Under the pieces are notes generated by a model. That model was given only the letters and a program-made list of their open reading frames with translations, ran no database searches and had not been told where the DNA came from. A DNA stretch of 64,000 nucleotides, taken from JANMZO01 sp963763135. GTDB taxonomy: Bacteria > Actinomycetota > Acidimicrobiia > Acidimicrobiales > JANYDT01. This document shows, in pieces, positions 1-8,131 of this stretch. The DNA lies in contig CAVXNJ010000012.1 of the NCBI GenBank assembly GCA_963763135.1, positions 868,001 through 932,000 on the forward strand, written 5' to 3'. Position numbers and translations under genes: made by a program. The stretch's first letter is position 1. Each line of letters begins with the position of its first letter.

Positions 1-1508
1 CGGGTCATGTAGGCCGCAGTCAGGAAGGCACCAACTGAGCCCGCGGCGAACGCGAAACCGAAGTGGTTCTCCTTGGCATGCGTGAGAATCTCGTCTTTGG
101 AGAAGAACCCCGAGAACGGCGGAATTCCGCAAAGGGCGAAGTAGCCGACGGTGAAGGTCCCGAACGTCCACTTCATGTACTTGCGAAGACCGCCCATCCG
201 GTCCATCTCGAAGGAGTGGTGGCTACCCGAGTGCGAGATGGAGCCCGCAGCCTGGAAGAGGAGGGCCTTGAAGAAGGCGTGCGTGAAGAGGTGGAAGATC
301 GCTCCGGCCCAGGCACCGACCGACAGACCCATCACCATGTAGCCGAGCTGCGAAACCGTGGAGTACGCGAGGACTTTCTTGATGTCGGTTTGGACGAACG
401 CGAGTAGCGCGGCCATCACGATCGTGATCGAGCCGATCCACGCTCCGAGGTTCATACCACCGGCCGCAATCGAGAAGCCCTTGAAGAACACGCCGTAGAG
501 CCGACCGAAAAGGTACACACCGGCGACGACCATGGTGGCCGCGTGGATGAGCGACGAGGCCGGAGTAGGGCCGGCCATGGCGTCGGGCAACCAGGTGTGG
601 AGGGGGAACTGGGCCGACTTGCCGATCACGCCGGTAAAGAGGCAGCACGCCGAGACGAGCAGCAGGCTCTGCTTGATTCCACCGGTCAGCGCGAGGTGGT
701 TGGTGTGGGCGATGTCGAAGCTCTGACCCGAAGCCCAGAACAAGATGATGATGCCGATGAGGAGACCGATATCGCCCGTGCGGGTTGTGAGAAACGCCTT
801 GACCGCCGCCGTGGAATTGTTGTGGTCCTCCCACCAGTGACCGATCAGCAGGAACGAGCACAGACCCATCATTTCCCAGCCGAAGAGCAGGCCGAGGGTC
901 GTTGCACTCTGGACCATCCAAAGCATGGCGGCGGTGAACAGCGCGAGCGAGGCGAAGTAGTGCACGAAGCGGCTGTCGGTCCGCAGGTACTCACGAGAGA
1001 AAATATGTACACAGAACGAAATGAAGCTGACCACGAAGAGCATCGCTACGGCGAAACCGTCGATGTGGCTACCTAGTTCGATCTTGATGTTGCCGTCGTT
1101 GTACCAGGTGATGAGGTTTCGAACCGGCTCCCGGAGAAGAGCAGGTCCCTCTTCTTCTGCAGTCTTCACGGACGCGGCCTTGACGGCGAAACCTTTGCTT
1201 CCGCCCGCAGACAACGCGGCGTGGGTTTCCTCGGTCACCGTCTCGTCGGCATGCTCAGCGGGAGTCCCGCCTTCGGCAGCTCCACCTTCAGCGGTCGCGG
1301 CCTCAGCGGAATGCTCGGCCGTCGTGGCGACCGGTACCTTCTCTCGCTGGTTCCACTGGACCCCGGCGACGGTCGACAGGACAAGGCACGCGGTGACGGC
1401 CAACTGACCGACCCACCAACCGCCCTGCGGCAGCTTCTTGCCAAGGAACAAAATGATGACGAATGCCCCGACCATCAGGGCCGGAAGAATCCAAGCGTTT
1501 TCGAGCAC
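1..1508 (-). CDS. nuoL: NADH-quinone oxidoreductase subunit L, second complex I operon (3' end beyond window)
   Basis: Antiporter-like proton-pumping membrane subunit of complex I. About 502 codons are visible from a GTG start at 1508; the C-terminus lies beyond base 1. Readable motifs include GWEMMGLCSFLLIGHWWEDH, TRTGDIGLL and PLHTWLPDAMAGPTP, which are typical of NuoL. Between the first and second membrane segments (about residues 50-115) there is a long Ala/Glu/Thr-rich hydrophilic insert that ordinary NuoL lacks at this site. It follows nuoK by 8 nt, so it belongs to the second nuo operon. nuoM and nuoN would be expected next, outside the window. Confidence 0.93.
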   Translation of the reverse strand, partial: MLENAWILPALMVGAFVIILFLGKKLPQGGWWVGQLAVTACLVLSTVAGVQWNQREKVPVATTAEHSAEAATAEGGAAEGGTPAEHADETVTEETHAALSAGGSKGFAVKAASVKTAEEEGPALLREPVRNLITWYNDGNIKIELGSHIDGFAVAMLFVVSFISFCVHIFSREYLRTDSRFVHYFASLALFTAAMLWMVQSATTLGLLFGWEMMGLCSFLLIGHWWEDHNNSTAAVKAFLTTRTGDIGLLIGIIILFWASGQSFDIAHTNHLALTGGIKQSLLLVSACCLFTGVIGKSAQFPLHTWLPDAMAGPTPASSLIHAATMVVAGVYLFGRLYGVFFKGFSIAAGGMNLGAWIGSITIVMAALLAFVQTDIKKVLAYSTVSQLGYMVMGLSVGAWAGAIFHLFTHAFFKALLFQAAGSISHSGSHHSFEMDRMGGLRKYMKWTFGTFTVGYFALCGIPPFSGFFSKDEILTHAKENHFGFAFAAGSVGAFLTAAYMT

Positions 1509-1516
1509 GGTCGACC

Positions 1517-1816
1517 TCAGCCTTTCATCTGCGCGACGTCGGAAATGTCGATGTTGCGACGGTTCCGGTAGATGAGTAGGACAATGGCCAGACCGACGCC
1601 GACTTCAGCAGCGGCGACCGCAATCGCAAACAGGGCGAACACGTGACCGATGATGTTGTCGTTGCGCACGGAGAAGGCGATCAGGTTCATGTTGACGGAG
1701 TTGATCATCAACTCGATCGACATGAGCACGAGCACTGCGTTGCGGCGGGCGAGCACTCCGTAGACACCGCAGCAGAAGAGAAAAGCGGCGAGGATCAGAA
1801 ACTGGTTGATCATCAT
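1517..1816 (-). CDS. nuoK: NADH-quinone oxidoreductase subunit K (second operon)
   Basis: Small membrane subunit of complex I, 99 residues, the usual length. It has three hydrophobic helices with conserved acidic residues in the second and third (LMSIELMINSVN and VAAAEVGVGLAIVLLIYR), the glutamates implicated in proton transfer in this family. Two ATG codons in a row open the frame, so the start may be one codon later. It lies 8 nt after nuoJ and 8 nt before nuoL in the second nuo operon. Confidence 0.95.
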   Translation of the reverse strand: MMINQFLILAAFLFCCGVYGVLARRNAVLVLMSIELMINSVNMNLIAFSVRNDNIIGHVFALFAIAVAAAEVGVGLAIVLLIYRNRRNIDISDVAQMKG

Positions 1817-1824
1817 GGCGGCGT

Positions 1825-2337
1825 TCAGTCCCTTCGGGCGATGACGACGGCGCCGACCAATGCGGCGAGCAGAAGGATCGACGTGACCTCGAACGGAACG
1901 AGGTAGGTCGAGAAGATCGAGTCGGCGACCCGCGCGGTGCTGACCCCGGAGGCTCCGCTCGCAACGCCGTTGTGGAAGTCGAGCTTCTGCTTGCCGAAGG
2001 CATCGATCAACAACGCACCAAGGCCACCGAACAAGAACAGCGCAACAATCCCCGAAACCGCTCTCTGGTCATTGTCGAGCTGTTGTTCTTTGCCGATGGG
2101 CGCTCGGGTGAGCATGATCCCGAACAGGATGAGCACCATGATGGCGCCCACGTAGACGAGGATCTGGACTACCGCTACGAATTCGGCAGCAAGCAGAATG
2201 TATTGACCGGCCATACCGGCCAGAACGATCACGAGATACAACGCCGCGTGCACCACATTTTTCGTGGTGACGAGTTTGATGGCTGATACAGCCATGGCGG
2301 CGGCCAAAAGGCCAAAGAAGAGGTTCTGTGCGAACAC
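1825..2337 (-). CDS. nuoJ: NADH-quinone oxidoreductase subunit J (second operon)
   Basis: Membrane subunit J of complex I, 170 residues with five predicted membrane helices. The segment YILLAAEFVAVVQILVYVGA is the hallmark of this family and includes the pi-bulge helix region of helix 3. The start is a GTG at 2337, 11 nt after the nuoI stop. It keeps the standard I-J-K-L order of this operon. Confidence 0.95.
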   Translation of the reverse strand: MFAQNLFFGLLAAAMAVSAIKLVTTKNVVHAALYLVIVLAGMAGQYILLAAEFVAVVQILVYVGAIMVLILFGIMLTRAPIGKEQQLDNDQRAVSGIVALFLFGGLGALLIDAFGKQKLDFHNGVASGASGVSTARVADSIFSTYLVPFEVTSILLLAALVGAVVIARRD

Positions 2338-2348
2338 GGCTCGGCAGG

Positions 2349-2867
2349 CTACTTCTTCTTGGCGTCGGCCCCAACCTCAAGGGCCGGCTTGGTGGGAACC
2401 GTATCGAGCCACTCGCCAAGACGGGTCTTGTCGTGCAGGAGGTCGGCAATGGACGGGGTGGAGTACTCGTACTCCGGGCTCCAGAACAGCGCGTCGAACG
2501 GACATACCTCGACGCAGATACCGCAGTACATGCAGAGGCTGTAGTCGATGTCGAACCGGTCGAGGGCCTGAACGGTACGCGGCTTACCGCCCTCACGACG
2601 GGGAGGCGCTTTGTCTTTGTGCCCTTCGATGTAGATGCACCAGTCAGGGCAGCTTCGCGAACAGAGCATGCAAACCGTGCAGTTCTCTTCGTTCAACGCA
2701 ATGACCCCACGAGCCCGGGTGGGCGGGTCTTCGCGGACGTGCGGGTACTGGACCGTCTGGTTGGGACGGAACAGTTCCTTGATGGTGACGCCGAGCCCGC
2801 CGGTCAGGCTGCGGGCGACATCACCGACTTTGGAATCGCGTAGTGCTCGAGGTAGTGGAAGAGGCAT
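2349..2867 (-). CDS. nuoI: NADH-quinone oxidoreductase subunit I, 8Fe ferredoxin-like (second operon)
   Basis: Peripheral-arm subunit that carries clusters N6a and N6b toward the quinone site. Two CxxCxxCxxxCP motifs are visible: CTVCMLCSRSCPDWCIY and CMYCGICVEVCPFDALFW. I chose the ATG at 2867, giving 172 residues, because it overlaps the nuoH stop as TGATG. The frame stays open to 2936, but that extension reads as non-coding and overlaps nuoH. Compared with the paralogue at 14184-14873 it lacks a long C-terminal extension. Confidence 0.94.
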   Translation of the reverse strand: MPLPLPRALRDSKVGDVARSLTGGLGVTIKELFRPNQTVQYPHVREDPPTRARGVIALNEENCTVCMLCSRSCPDWCIYIEGHKDKAPPRREGGKPRTVQALDRFDIDYSLCMYCGICVEVCPFDALFWSPEYEYSTPSIADLLHDKTRLGEWLDTVPTKPALEVGADAKKK

Positions 2868-3919
2868 CAGAAGGCAACCTTCAAGATGGCGGTGATCATG
2901 ATGTTCACAAGCGAAATCGGGATGAGGTACTTCCACGCAATCGACTGGAGTTGATCCTCGCGGAAACGGGGGTAGCTGAAGCGGAACCAGAAGATGAGGA
3001 ACGCCACGAACATGACCTTGGCAAAGAGAATTCCCGGGCCGAGGATGTTGGCGAGATTGTTGTCAACCCAGGCGTCGGGCATCGGCAGGTACCAGCCGCC
3101 GAGGAACAGTGTGGCGGCGATGGCGGACAGTGCGAACGCCGAGGCAACTTCGCCGAGGAAGAACGACAGGAACCGGAAACCCGAATACTCGGTCATGTAA
3201 CCGGTGACGAGTTCGGACTCAGCGACCGGCATGTCGAACGGCGCCTGGGTGAGTTCGGCCTGGGCCGCAATCATGAAGATGGCGAAGCCGACGAACTGCG
3301 TCGCCATGAACGGCATGCCGGCGAGGTTCAGACCGAAGACTTCGAACTGCTGCTGCGCATGCACGATGTCTTGCAGGCTCATCGATCCGGCCTGGATCAC
3401 GACGCCGACCACGGCAAGCACGAGTGGAAGTTCGTAGGCGATCAACTGACCGGCGGCACGGAGGGAGCCCATGAGGGAGTACTTGTTCGCACTCGCCCAG
3501 CCCGCCATCAAGATGCCGAGCACGCCGATCGACGACACAGCCAGTGCGTAGAAGATGCCGACCTTCAGATCACTGATCACGAGGTCGGGACCGGCCGGAA
3601 TCACGAGATATAGCAGGAAGGTTGACATCACTACGACGTAGGGCGCCAGCGAGAAAACCCACTTGTCGGCCTTGGCCGGAATGATGTCTTCCTTCTGGAT
3701 GAACTTCACGGCGTCGCCGATGTTCTGGAACCAGCCGTGGAATCCACCGGGGTCCATCGGACCGAGGCGGGACTGCATGTGGGCCATCATCTTCAGAAGG
3801 AAGACGTAGCCAATGAGAAGGCCGCCAACCGGAATGACGACGAGAACGCCAAGAAGCTTGACTGCCGTCCAGAACCAGTAGGCATCGAGCGTGAACCCCG
3901 CGAGAACAGTGGCGCTCAT
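2867..3919 (-). CDS. nuoH: NADH-quinone oxidoreductase subunit H (second operon)
   Basis: Membrane subunit at the junction with the peripheral arm, forming part of the quinone chamber. It has 350 residues and about eight helices. Family motifs are seen at QSRLGPMDPGG, RAAGQLIAYELPLVLAV, QAPFDMPVAESELVTGYMTE and FRFSYPRFREDQL. It overlaps nuoI by one base. It follows nuoD by 68 nt with no nuoE, F or G in between, so this operon has a D-H junction instead of D-E-F-G-H. Confidence 0.96.
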   Translation of the reverse strand: MSATVLAGFTLDAYWFWTAVKLLGVLVVIPVGGLLIGYVFLLKMMAHMQSRLGPMDPGGFHGWFQNIGDAVKFIQKEDIIPAKADKWVFSLAPYVVVMSTFLLYLVIPAGPDLVISDLKVGIFYALAVSSIGVLGILMAGWASANKYSLMGSLRAAGQLIAYELPLVLAVVGVVIQAGSMSLQDIVHAQQQFEVFGLNLAGMPFMATQFVGFAIFMIAAQAELTQAPFDMPVAESELVTGYMTEYSGFRFLSFFLGEVASAFALSAIAATLFLGGWYLPMPDAWVDNNLANILGPGILFAKVMFVAFLIFWFRFSYPRFREDQLQSIAWKYLIPISLVNIMITAILKVAF

Positions 3920-3987
3920 GAGCGTTCACTTTCGGGGCTGGCGCCACGAACCTTGGCGGAAAGAGAGATCGAAACGGAGGTCTTCAT

Positions 3988-5220
3988 TTATCGATCAATG
4001 TCCCCGAGGATGAAGTACAGCGAGCCGAGAATGGTGATGATGTCGGGAACGAAGACGCCCTTGGTCACCCACGGCACGATGGAGATGTTGTTGAAACTTG
4101 GTGTGCGGATCTTGACGCGGAACGGACCCAGGCCGCCCTGGCTCACGACGTAGTAACCCATTTCGCCGAGCGGATTCTCCGTCGACACGTAGGTCTCGCC
4201 CGCAGGAACTTTGATGATGCGGGGCACCTTCGCCATGATCGGACCTGCCGGCAGGCCATCGAGGATCTGATCAACGATCTTCGTGGCTTCCCGGACTTCC
4301 TGCATCCGGACCCACATACGGGCGAAGCTGTCGCAATCGGTATGTGTCCATACCTTCCAGTCAAGCTTGCTGTAAGCGAGCGGGGAAGGTGTATCCCGGC
4401 GGACGTCCCAATCGACACCGCTCGCCCGGAGGTTCGCTCCCGACATGCCGTATTCGAGTGCCTTCTCGGCCGGGATCACGCCGGTGCCCCGGGTACGCGC
4501 CTGGAAGACGGCGTTGCCCATCATGAGGTCGTCGAGCTCATCGCAGAACGAGCGCATTTTCGCCATCACCGTCTTGGTCTCGGCGATCCAGCCTTTCGGC
4601 AGGTCTTCCTTGAGTCCACCGATGCGGTCGTAGTTCGGGTGGAAGCGTCCACCGGTGGCCGCTTCGATCTGGTTGAGCACATGTTCGCGATCGCGGAAAG
4701 CGAAGAACACCGGAGTGACAGCGCCCATCTGTACGCCCATGTCGCCGATGCCGAGCGAGATGTTGGCGATACGGGCCATTTCGAAGAGGGCCGTGCGGAT
4801 CCACTGGGCACGGGCCGGAGCTTCGACGCCCATCAGTTCTTCGGCCGCGAGGATGAACGGAACCTCGTTCGCGAAGCTCCCCAACCAGTCGATCCGGTTC
4901 ACCAAAGCGGTGACCTGCGGGTAGGTGCGCACCTCGCAAAGTTTCTCGTAGCCGCGGTGCATGTAGCCCATCACCGGCTGACAGCTGATGACCTGTTCGC
5001 CGTCGAGCTTGGCGACAAGGCGAAGCGTTCCGTGCGTCGCCGGATGCTGCGGACCGAGGTTGACGGTCATGCCCTCTTCGGTCTCGAGCTGAACGTTGAC
5101 CCGGATGTCGGCGGCCTGCGATGCAATGTAGGCGGCCTGCTTCATTTCCTCCGGATTGTTCGGATGGAACGAGGTTGAGACCTCGTCGCCCAAACCGGAC
5201 GGATTCATTGTGGAAGTCAT
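3988..5220 (-). CDS. nuoD: NADH-quinone oxidoreductase subunit D (second operon)
   Basis: The 49-kDa-type subunit, related to the large subunit of NiFe hydrogenases, which forms the quinone site next to cluster N2. It has 410 residues, normal for the family. The N-terminal quinone-site signature VNLGPQHPATHGTLRL, the later MGYMHRGYEKLCE and the C-terminal FILGDIDR are all present. The start codon overlaps the nuoC stop as TGATG, indicating translational coupling. It is a divergent paralogue of 20808-22109, not a copy. Confidence 0.96.
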   Translation of the reverse strand: MTSTMNPSGLGDEVSTSFHPNNPEEMKQAAYIASQAADIRVNVQLETEEGMTVNLGPQHPATHGTLRLVAKLDGEQVISCQPVMGYMHRGYEKLCEVRTYPQVTALVNRIDWLGSFANEVPFILAAEELMGVEAPARAQWIRTALFEMARIANISLGIGDMGVQMGAVTPVFFAFRDREHVLNQIEAATGGRFHPNYDRIGGLKEDLPKGWIAETKTVMAKMRSFCDELDDLMMGNAVFQARTRGTGVIPAEKALEYGMSGANLRASGVDWDVRRDTPSPLAYSKLDWKVWTHTDCDSFARMWVRMQEVREATKIVDQILDGLPAGPIMAKVPRIIKVPAGETYVSTENPLGEMGYYVVSQGGLGPFRVKIRTPSFNNISIVPWVTKGVFVPDIITILGSLYFILGDIDR

Positions 5221-5933
5221 CAGGCTTCACCACCTTCTTCACTGGCATCGCCAGCAATTGGTTCAACGTTGGTCAAGCCGGGCCACGGCTTTACTTCACG
5301 AGCCAGGAGCGGGAAATCCTTCCGCAGGGGATGCCCCTCGAACGCTCCCGGAAGGTAGATGTGCGTGAGGCCGGGGTGACCGACAAAGTCGAAGCCGAAC
5401 ATCTCTGCCGCTTCACGCTCGTGCCAGTTGGCGCCCGGGTAGATCTTTTCGATCGAGGCGACGCTCGGTGCGTCGGCGTCGAGATCAGCCTTGAGCACGA
5501 CCCCACGCTTATCGGTCACCGAAACCAAGCGGGCAAACACCTGGAAGCGGGTTTCCCCACCACCAACTCCCGTGCGAATGGCGGCGACGGTTTCTTCGAC
5601 AACTGGCGCCGGTTCGGCTTCAACAGCGTCTGAAGCGTCGGTCGATTCGGCGTCGGCCTCTTCTTCCACAGAGCCCCACACGTTTTCGTAGCGAGTGGCC
5701 TGCAGTGGACTGTCGAGCCAATCAAGACCGGAGAGGAAGCAGAAATAGGTGAGGCTGAGCTGCTTGCGGCAGGCGGTTACGGCGTCGAACCAGGCGTCGG
5801 CGGGTACTCGGACGACGGCATCGCGTCGGTTGACCGTCGCTTCGAGGACTCGATCACCAAGGGCGGACCGGAGACGGGAAATATATTCCAGACAGGTCGC
5901 GTCAGACTCAACCGCTACTTCTTCGACGGGCAC
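5220..5933 (-). CDS. nuoC: NADH-quinone oxidoreductase subunit C (second operon)
   Basis: The 30-kDa-type peripheral subunit, 237 residues from a GTG start. The family signature is IYPGANWHEREAAEMFGFDF followed by the GHPLRKDFPL box. A Glu/Asp/Ala-rich segment of about 35 residues interrupts the fold near residues 85-125, so it is longer than the 171-residue paralogue at 22112-22627. It starts 97 nt downstream of the CHAP gene, so it may depend on read-through or on its own promoter in that gap. Confidence 0.92.
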   Translation of the reverse strand: MPVEEVAVESDATCLEYISRLRSALGDRVLEATVNRRDAVVRVPADAWFDAVTACRKQLSLTYFCFLSGLDWLDSPLQATRYENVWGSVEEEADAESTDASDAVEAEPAPVVEETVAAIRTGVGGGETRFQVFARLVSVTDKRGVVLKADLDADAPSVASIEKIYPGANWHEREAAEMFGFDFVGHPGLTHIYLPGAFEGHPLRKDFPLLAREVKPWPGLTNVEPIAGDASEEGGEA

Positions 5934-5996
5934 GGCGCAAGACTAGTGAATGAACCACCCCACCTAACAAACGTGAGGTGGAAAAACGATGAGATT

Positions 5997-6017
5997 TTTC
6001 GATTTTCTCGATCGAAA
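5997..6017 (-). terminator. Hairpin downstream of the CHAP gene
   Basis: A perfect 7-bp inverted repeat (TTTCGAT / ATCGAAA, 7-nt loop) lies 14 nt after the CHAP stop codon. On the minus strand a short run of five T follows about 10 nt later (near 5982-5986). It may be a weak terminator or processing hairpin separating the CHAP gene from nuoC. The stem is AT-rich and short, so function is uncertain. Confidence 0.35.
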
Positions 6018-6030
6018 TAGGGTTTGGCGT

Positions 6031-6843
6031 TCAGTTTCGAACATTCGTCGATCGGTTTCGCCGATTGCGCGACACGTTTCGCCGACGCGTTGAGCTCGAG
6101 GTCGAGTTGCGCGTTTTCCGCCTCCCTGCCCGGTTGAACATGTTTGGACCACGCCACCGATCGCGCTTGTCAACAGCGCCGTTCATCCGCAGGAATCCGG
6201 CGTTGATGCTCGCTATTCGCCGGGTTCGCCGGTACACGCCGTTGCCGTTACGGGATCCGTCGGCGTTCGTGTTTCCCTCGATTGTCGCGATCGTTCCGTC
6301 GTCGTTCACCGCGGTGACGATCCCGGTGTGCCCCCGGTCCCCATCGTGGGAGATGAGAAAGATGTCACCAACGCGAGGTGACGTCGACAGTCGTTCATGT
6401 GCGCGTCCCCACCGGAATCCTTCCGCAACTTTCGCGAAGCCCTTCCGACCTTGAATCTCGGGGAGCGGTTCACCGGCTTGGGCGAATGCCCAGGAGACGA
6501 ACATGGCACACCACGCTTCATGGTTGAGGCCGTACCAGCGCCCGTACTTCGAATCGTTGTTGCGGCCTTCGCGATATCCGACTTGAGATCGGGCCACGTC
6601 GATCAGCGCGATCGTCGCCATGTCGGCATCCCTGAAGTCGCGTGCCGTCCGCGCAGCATTGCCTGCCTGGTGTTCCCAGAGCCCACCCAGACACCGCAGG
6701 GCGAACACCGGATACGCCAACCGTTCGTCGGCAGCGAGGCGAGTGGCCCAGCTGTTCATTTCCGCCGCGAACTCGAACGCCACCGCGCAGAACCGCTCGA
6801 TGTCTGGCGGCACCGCCGACACCGCACCCAAAGGCTCCAACAT
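6031..6843 (-). CDS. CHAP-domain (NlpC/P60-like) cysteine amidase inserted between nuoB and nuoC
   Basis: Predicted cysteine peptidase/amidase of the CHAP superfamily, 270 residues. The catalytic Cys lies in EAWCAMFVSWAFAQAG (about residue 125), the His in RGHTGIVTAV, and the polar third residue is probably in IEGNTN. CHAP enzymes usually cut peptidoglycan cross-links. The first 85 residues are a helical domain I do not recognise. No signal peptide or membrane segment is seen. The last 40 residues are very rich in Arg, Asn and Ser. The ATG at 6843 has a GGGGG-type ribosome site about 6 nt upstream; a GTG at 6852 is the alternative. It sits inside a complex I operon, bounded by hairpins on both sides, which suggests an independent inserted unit. 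Confidence 0.8.
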   Translation of the reverse strand: MLEPLGAVSAVPPDIERFCAVAFEFAAEMNSWATRLAADERLAYPVFALRCLGGLWEHQAGNAARTARDFRDADMATIALIDVARSQVGYREGRNNDSKYGRWYGLNHEAWCAMFVSWAFAQAGEPLPEIQGRKGFAKVAEGFRWGRAHERLSTSPRVGDIFLISHDGDRGHTGIVTAVNDDGTIATIEGNTNADGSRNGNGVYRRTRRIASINAGFLRMNGAVDKRDRWRGPNMFNRAGRRKTRNSTSSSTRRRNVSRNRRNRSTNVRN

Positions 6844-7034
6844 GTGAGCCACCCCCTGCCACGCGAATTCAGGTACCTGCTGGGGAGCCCGCCGATCCTA
6901 CGCAACGTGCCCCACGCTCCTGGGGAGGAACCCGCGCGCAAGGCCCGACTTTGACGCGACGTTCGGACGAATGTTCCCGCCCACCGAACACATGTGACCG
7001 AACGTCGCGAACGGTGGGAGGAAAACCCAGGAAC

Positions 7035-7065
7035 ACGAATGGCCGCCCACCGGGCGGCCATTCGT
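7035..7065 (-). terminator. Strong hairpin after nuoB of the second operon
   Basis: A perfect 14-bp GC-rich stem (7035-7048 with 7052-7065) closed by a 3-nt loop begins 24 nt after the nuoB stop. On the minus strand it is followed by GTTCCTGGGTTTT, an imperfect T tract. It looks like an intrinsic terminator or attenuator that would separate nuoAB from the CHAP gene and nuoCDHIJKL. Confidence 0.6.
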
Positions 7066-7089
7066 TCAGAGCGGAAATTCTGCGGACTG

Positions 7090-7617
7090 CTAGCGGACGG
7101 GTCCGCCGCCGACCGTTATCGGGTCGCCGCGCCACTTGGCGCCCATGTCTTCGTTTTGGATCCGCTCCTGCAGCAGAACAATGCCTTCCAACAGTGCCTC
7201 CGGACGGGGCGGGCAGCCGGGGACGTAGACGTCGACGGGAACGATCTGGTCGACACCCTTGGTGACCGAGTAGCTGTCCCAGTACGGGCCGCCACAGTTG
7301 GCGCAGCTGCCCATCGAGATCACGTACTTCGGTTCCGGCATCTGCTCGTAGAGACGCTTGATGGCCGGCGCCATTTTGTCGGTGATCGTGCCCGAGAACA
7401 CGACGAGGTCGGACTGCCGGGGCGATGCAGGGAAGGGGATGACCCCGAGGCGCATCACGTCGTAGCGGGGCGACGCGAACGCTGCGCCCATCTCGATTGC
7501 ACAGCAGGCCAGACCCCACTGGTAGCACCACAACGAGTACTTACGGCTGTAGTTCAGCAGCCAGGTGATGGGCTTGGCGCCCTTCTTCCCCAGCAAACCG
7601 TTTTCGACTATGCCCAT
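7090..7617 (-). CDS. nuoB: NADH-quinone oxidoreductase subunit B (second operon)
   Basis: Carries cluster N2, the last electron donor to quinone. It has 175 residues. The four ligand cysteines are visible as the tandem pair in GLACCAIEMG, one in ISMGSCANCGG and one in YVPGCPPRPEAL. It pairs with nuoD at 3988-5220. It is separated from nuoC by 1156 nt holding a terminator-like hairpin and the CHAP gene, whereas in the first operon nuoB and nuoC are 5 nt apart. Confidence 0.95.
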   Translation of the reverse strand: MGIVENGLLGKKGAKPITWLLNYSRKYSLWCYQWGLACCAIEMGAAFASPRYDVMRLGVIPFPASPRQSDLVVFSGTITDKMAPAIKRLYEQMPEPKYVISMGSCANCGGPYWDSYSVTKGVDQIVPVDVYVPGCPPRPEALLEGIVLLQERIQNEDMGAKWRGDPITVGGGPVR

Positions 7618-7652
7618 CGCACAACACCCTTCTCGTGGGCCCAGCCCACTTC

Positions 7653-7682
7653 ACTGCACGACACGTAACTGCACGACACGTA
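7653..7682. repeat. 15-bp tandem direct repeat, two copies
   Basis: The unit ACTGCACGACACGTA occurs twice without a gap in the short space between nuoA and nuoB of the second operon. It may be a simple duplication. No known function is evident. Confidence 0.7.
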
Positions 7683-7687
7683 GCTGC

Positions 7688-8053
7688 TTAGATCCACCGG
7701 AGGACACCCTTCTTCCAGGCGTACACGAGCCCGAGCAGCAGGATGAACACGAAGATGCCCATCTCTACGAGGCCGAACACACCGAAGTCTTCAAGTCGGA
7801 GAGCCCAGGGGAACAGGAACACGGCTTCGACGTCGAACATCACGAACAGCAGGGCGAAGATGTAGTAGCGGATCTGGCTCTGTGACCAGCCGATACCCAC
7901 CGGGTCGACACCCGACTCGTAGGCCATCAACTTTTCTCGACCGGGCTTCTTCGGGCGAAGCAGTCGAGATATCGACAACGTGCCGCCTACGAGGACGAAC
8001 GCCGCCATCGCAAGAAACACGATCGTGAGATACGAGCGAAGAAAATCGGACAC
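7688..8053 (-). CDS. nuoA: NADH-quinone oxidoreductase subunit A (second operon)
   Basis: First gene of the second complex I operon; membrane subunit with three helices, 121 residues. Family motifs are YESGVDPVG and FVMFDVEAVFLFPWAL. It lies 78 nt after the nuoN stop of the first operon, a gap large enough for a promoter but with no obvious terminator, so the two operons could be read through. Shorter than the paralogue at 23185-23655, which has a C-terminal tail. Confidence 0.95.
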   Translation of the reverse strand: MSDFLRSYLTIVFLAMAAFVLVGGTLSISRLLRPKKPGREKLMAYESGVDPVGIGWSQSQIRYYIFALLFVMFDVEAVFLFPWALRLEDFGVFGLVEMGIFVFILLLGLVYAWKKGVLRWI

Positions 8054-8131
8054 GGTTGGTGATCCTACTGGTGATCGGAGAAACGGACGAAACGGAGAGG
8101 CGTTGAAGCAGGGGCCGCTATCGGTGGACGG

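Noticed and set aside
2868..2936. Longer NuoI start at 2936
   Set aside because: It lies inside nuoH and reads as non-homologous residues; the ATG at 2867 overlaps the nuoH stop as TGATG.
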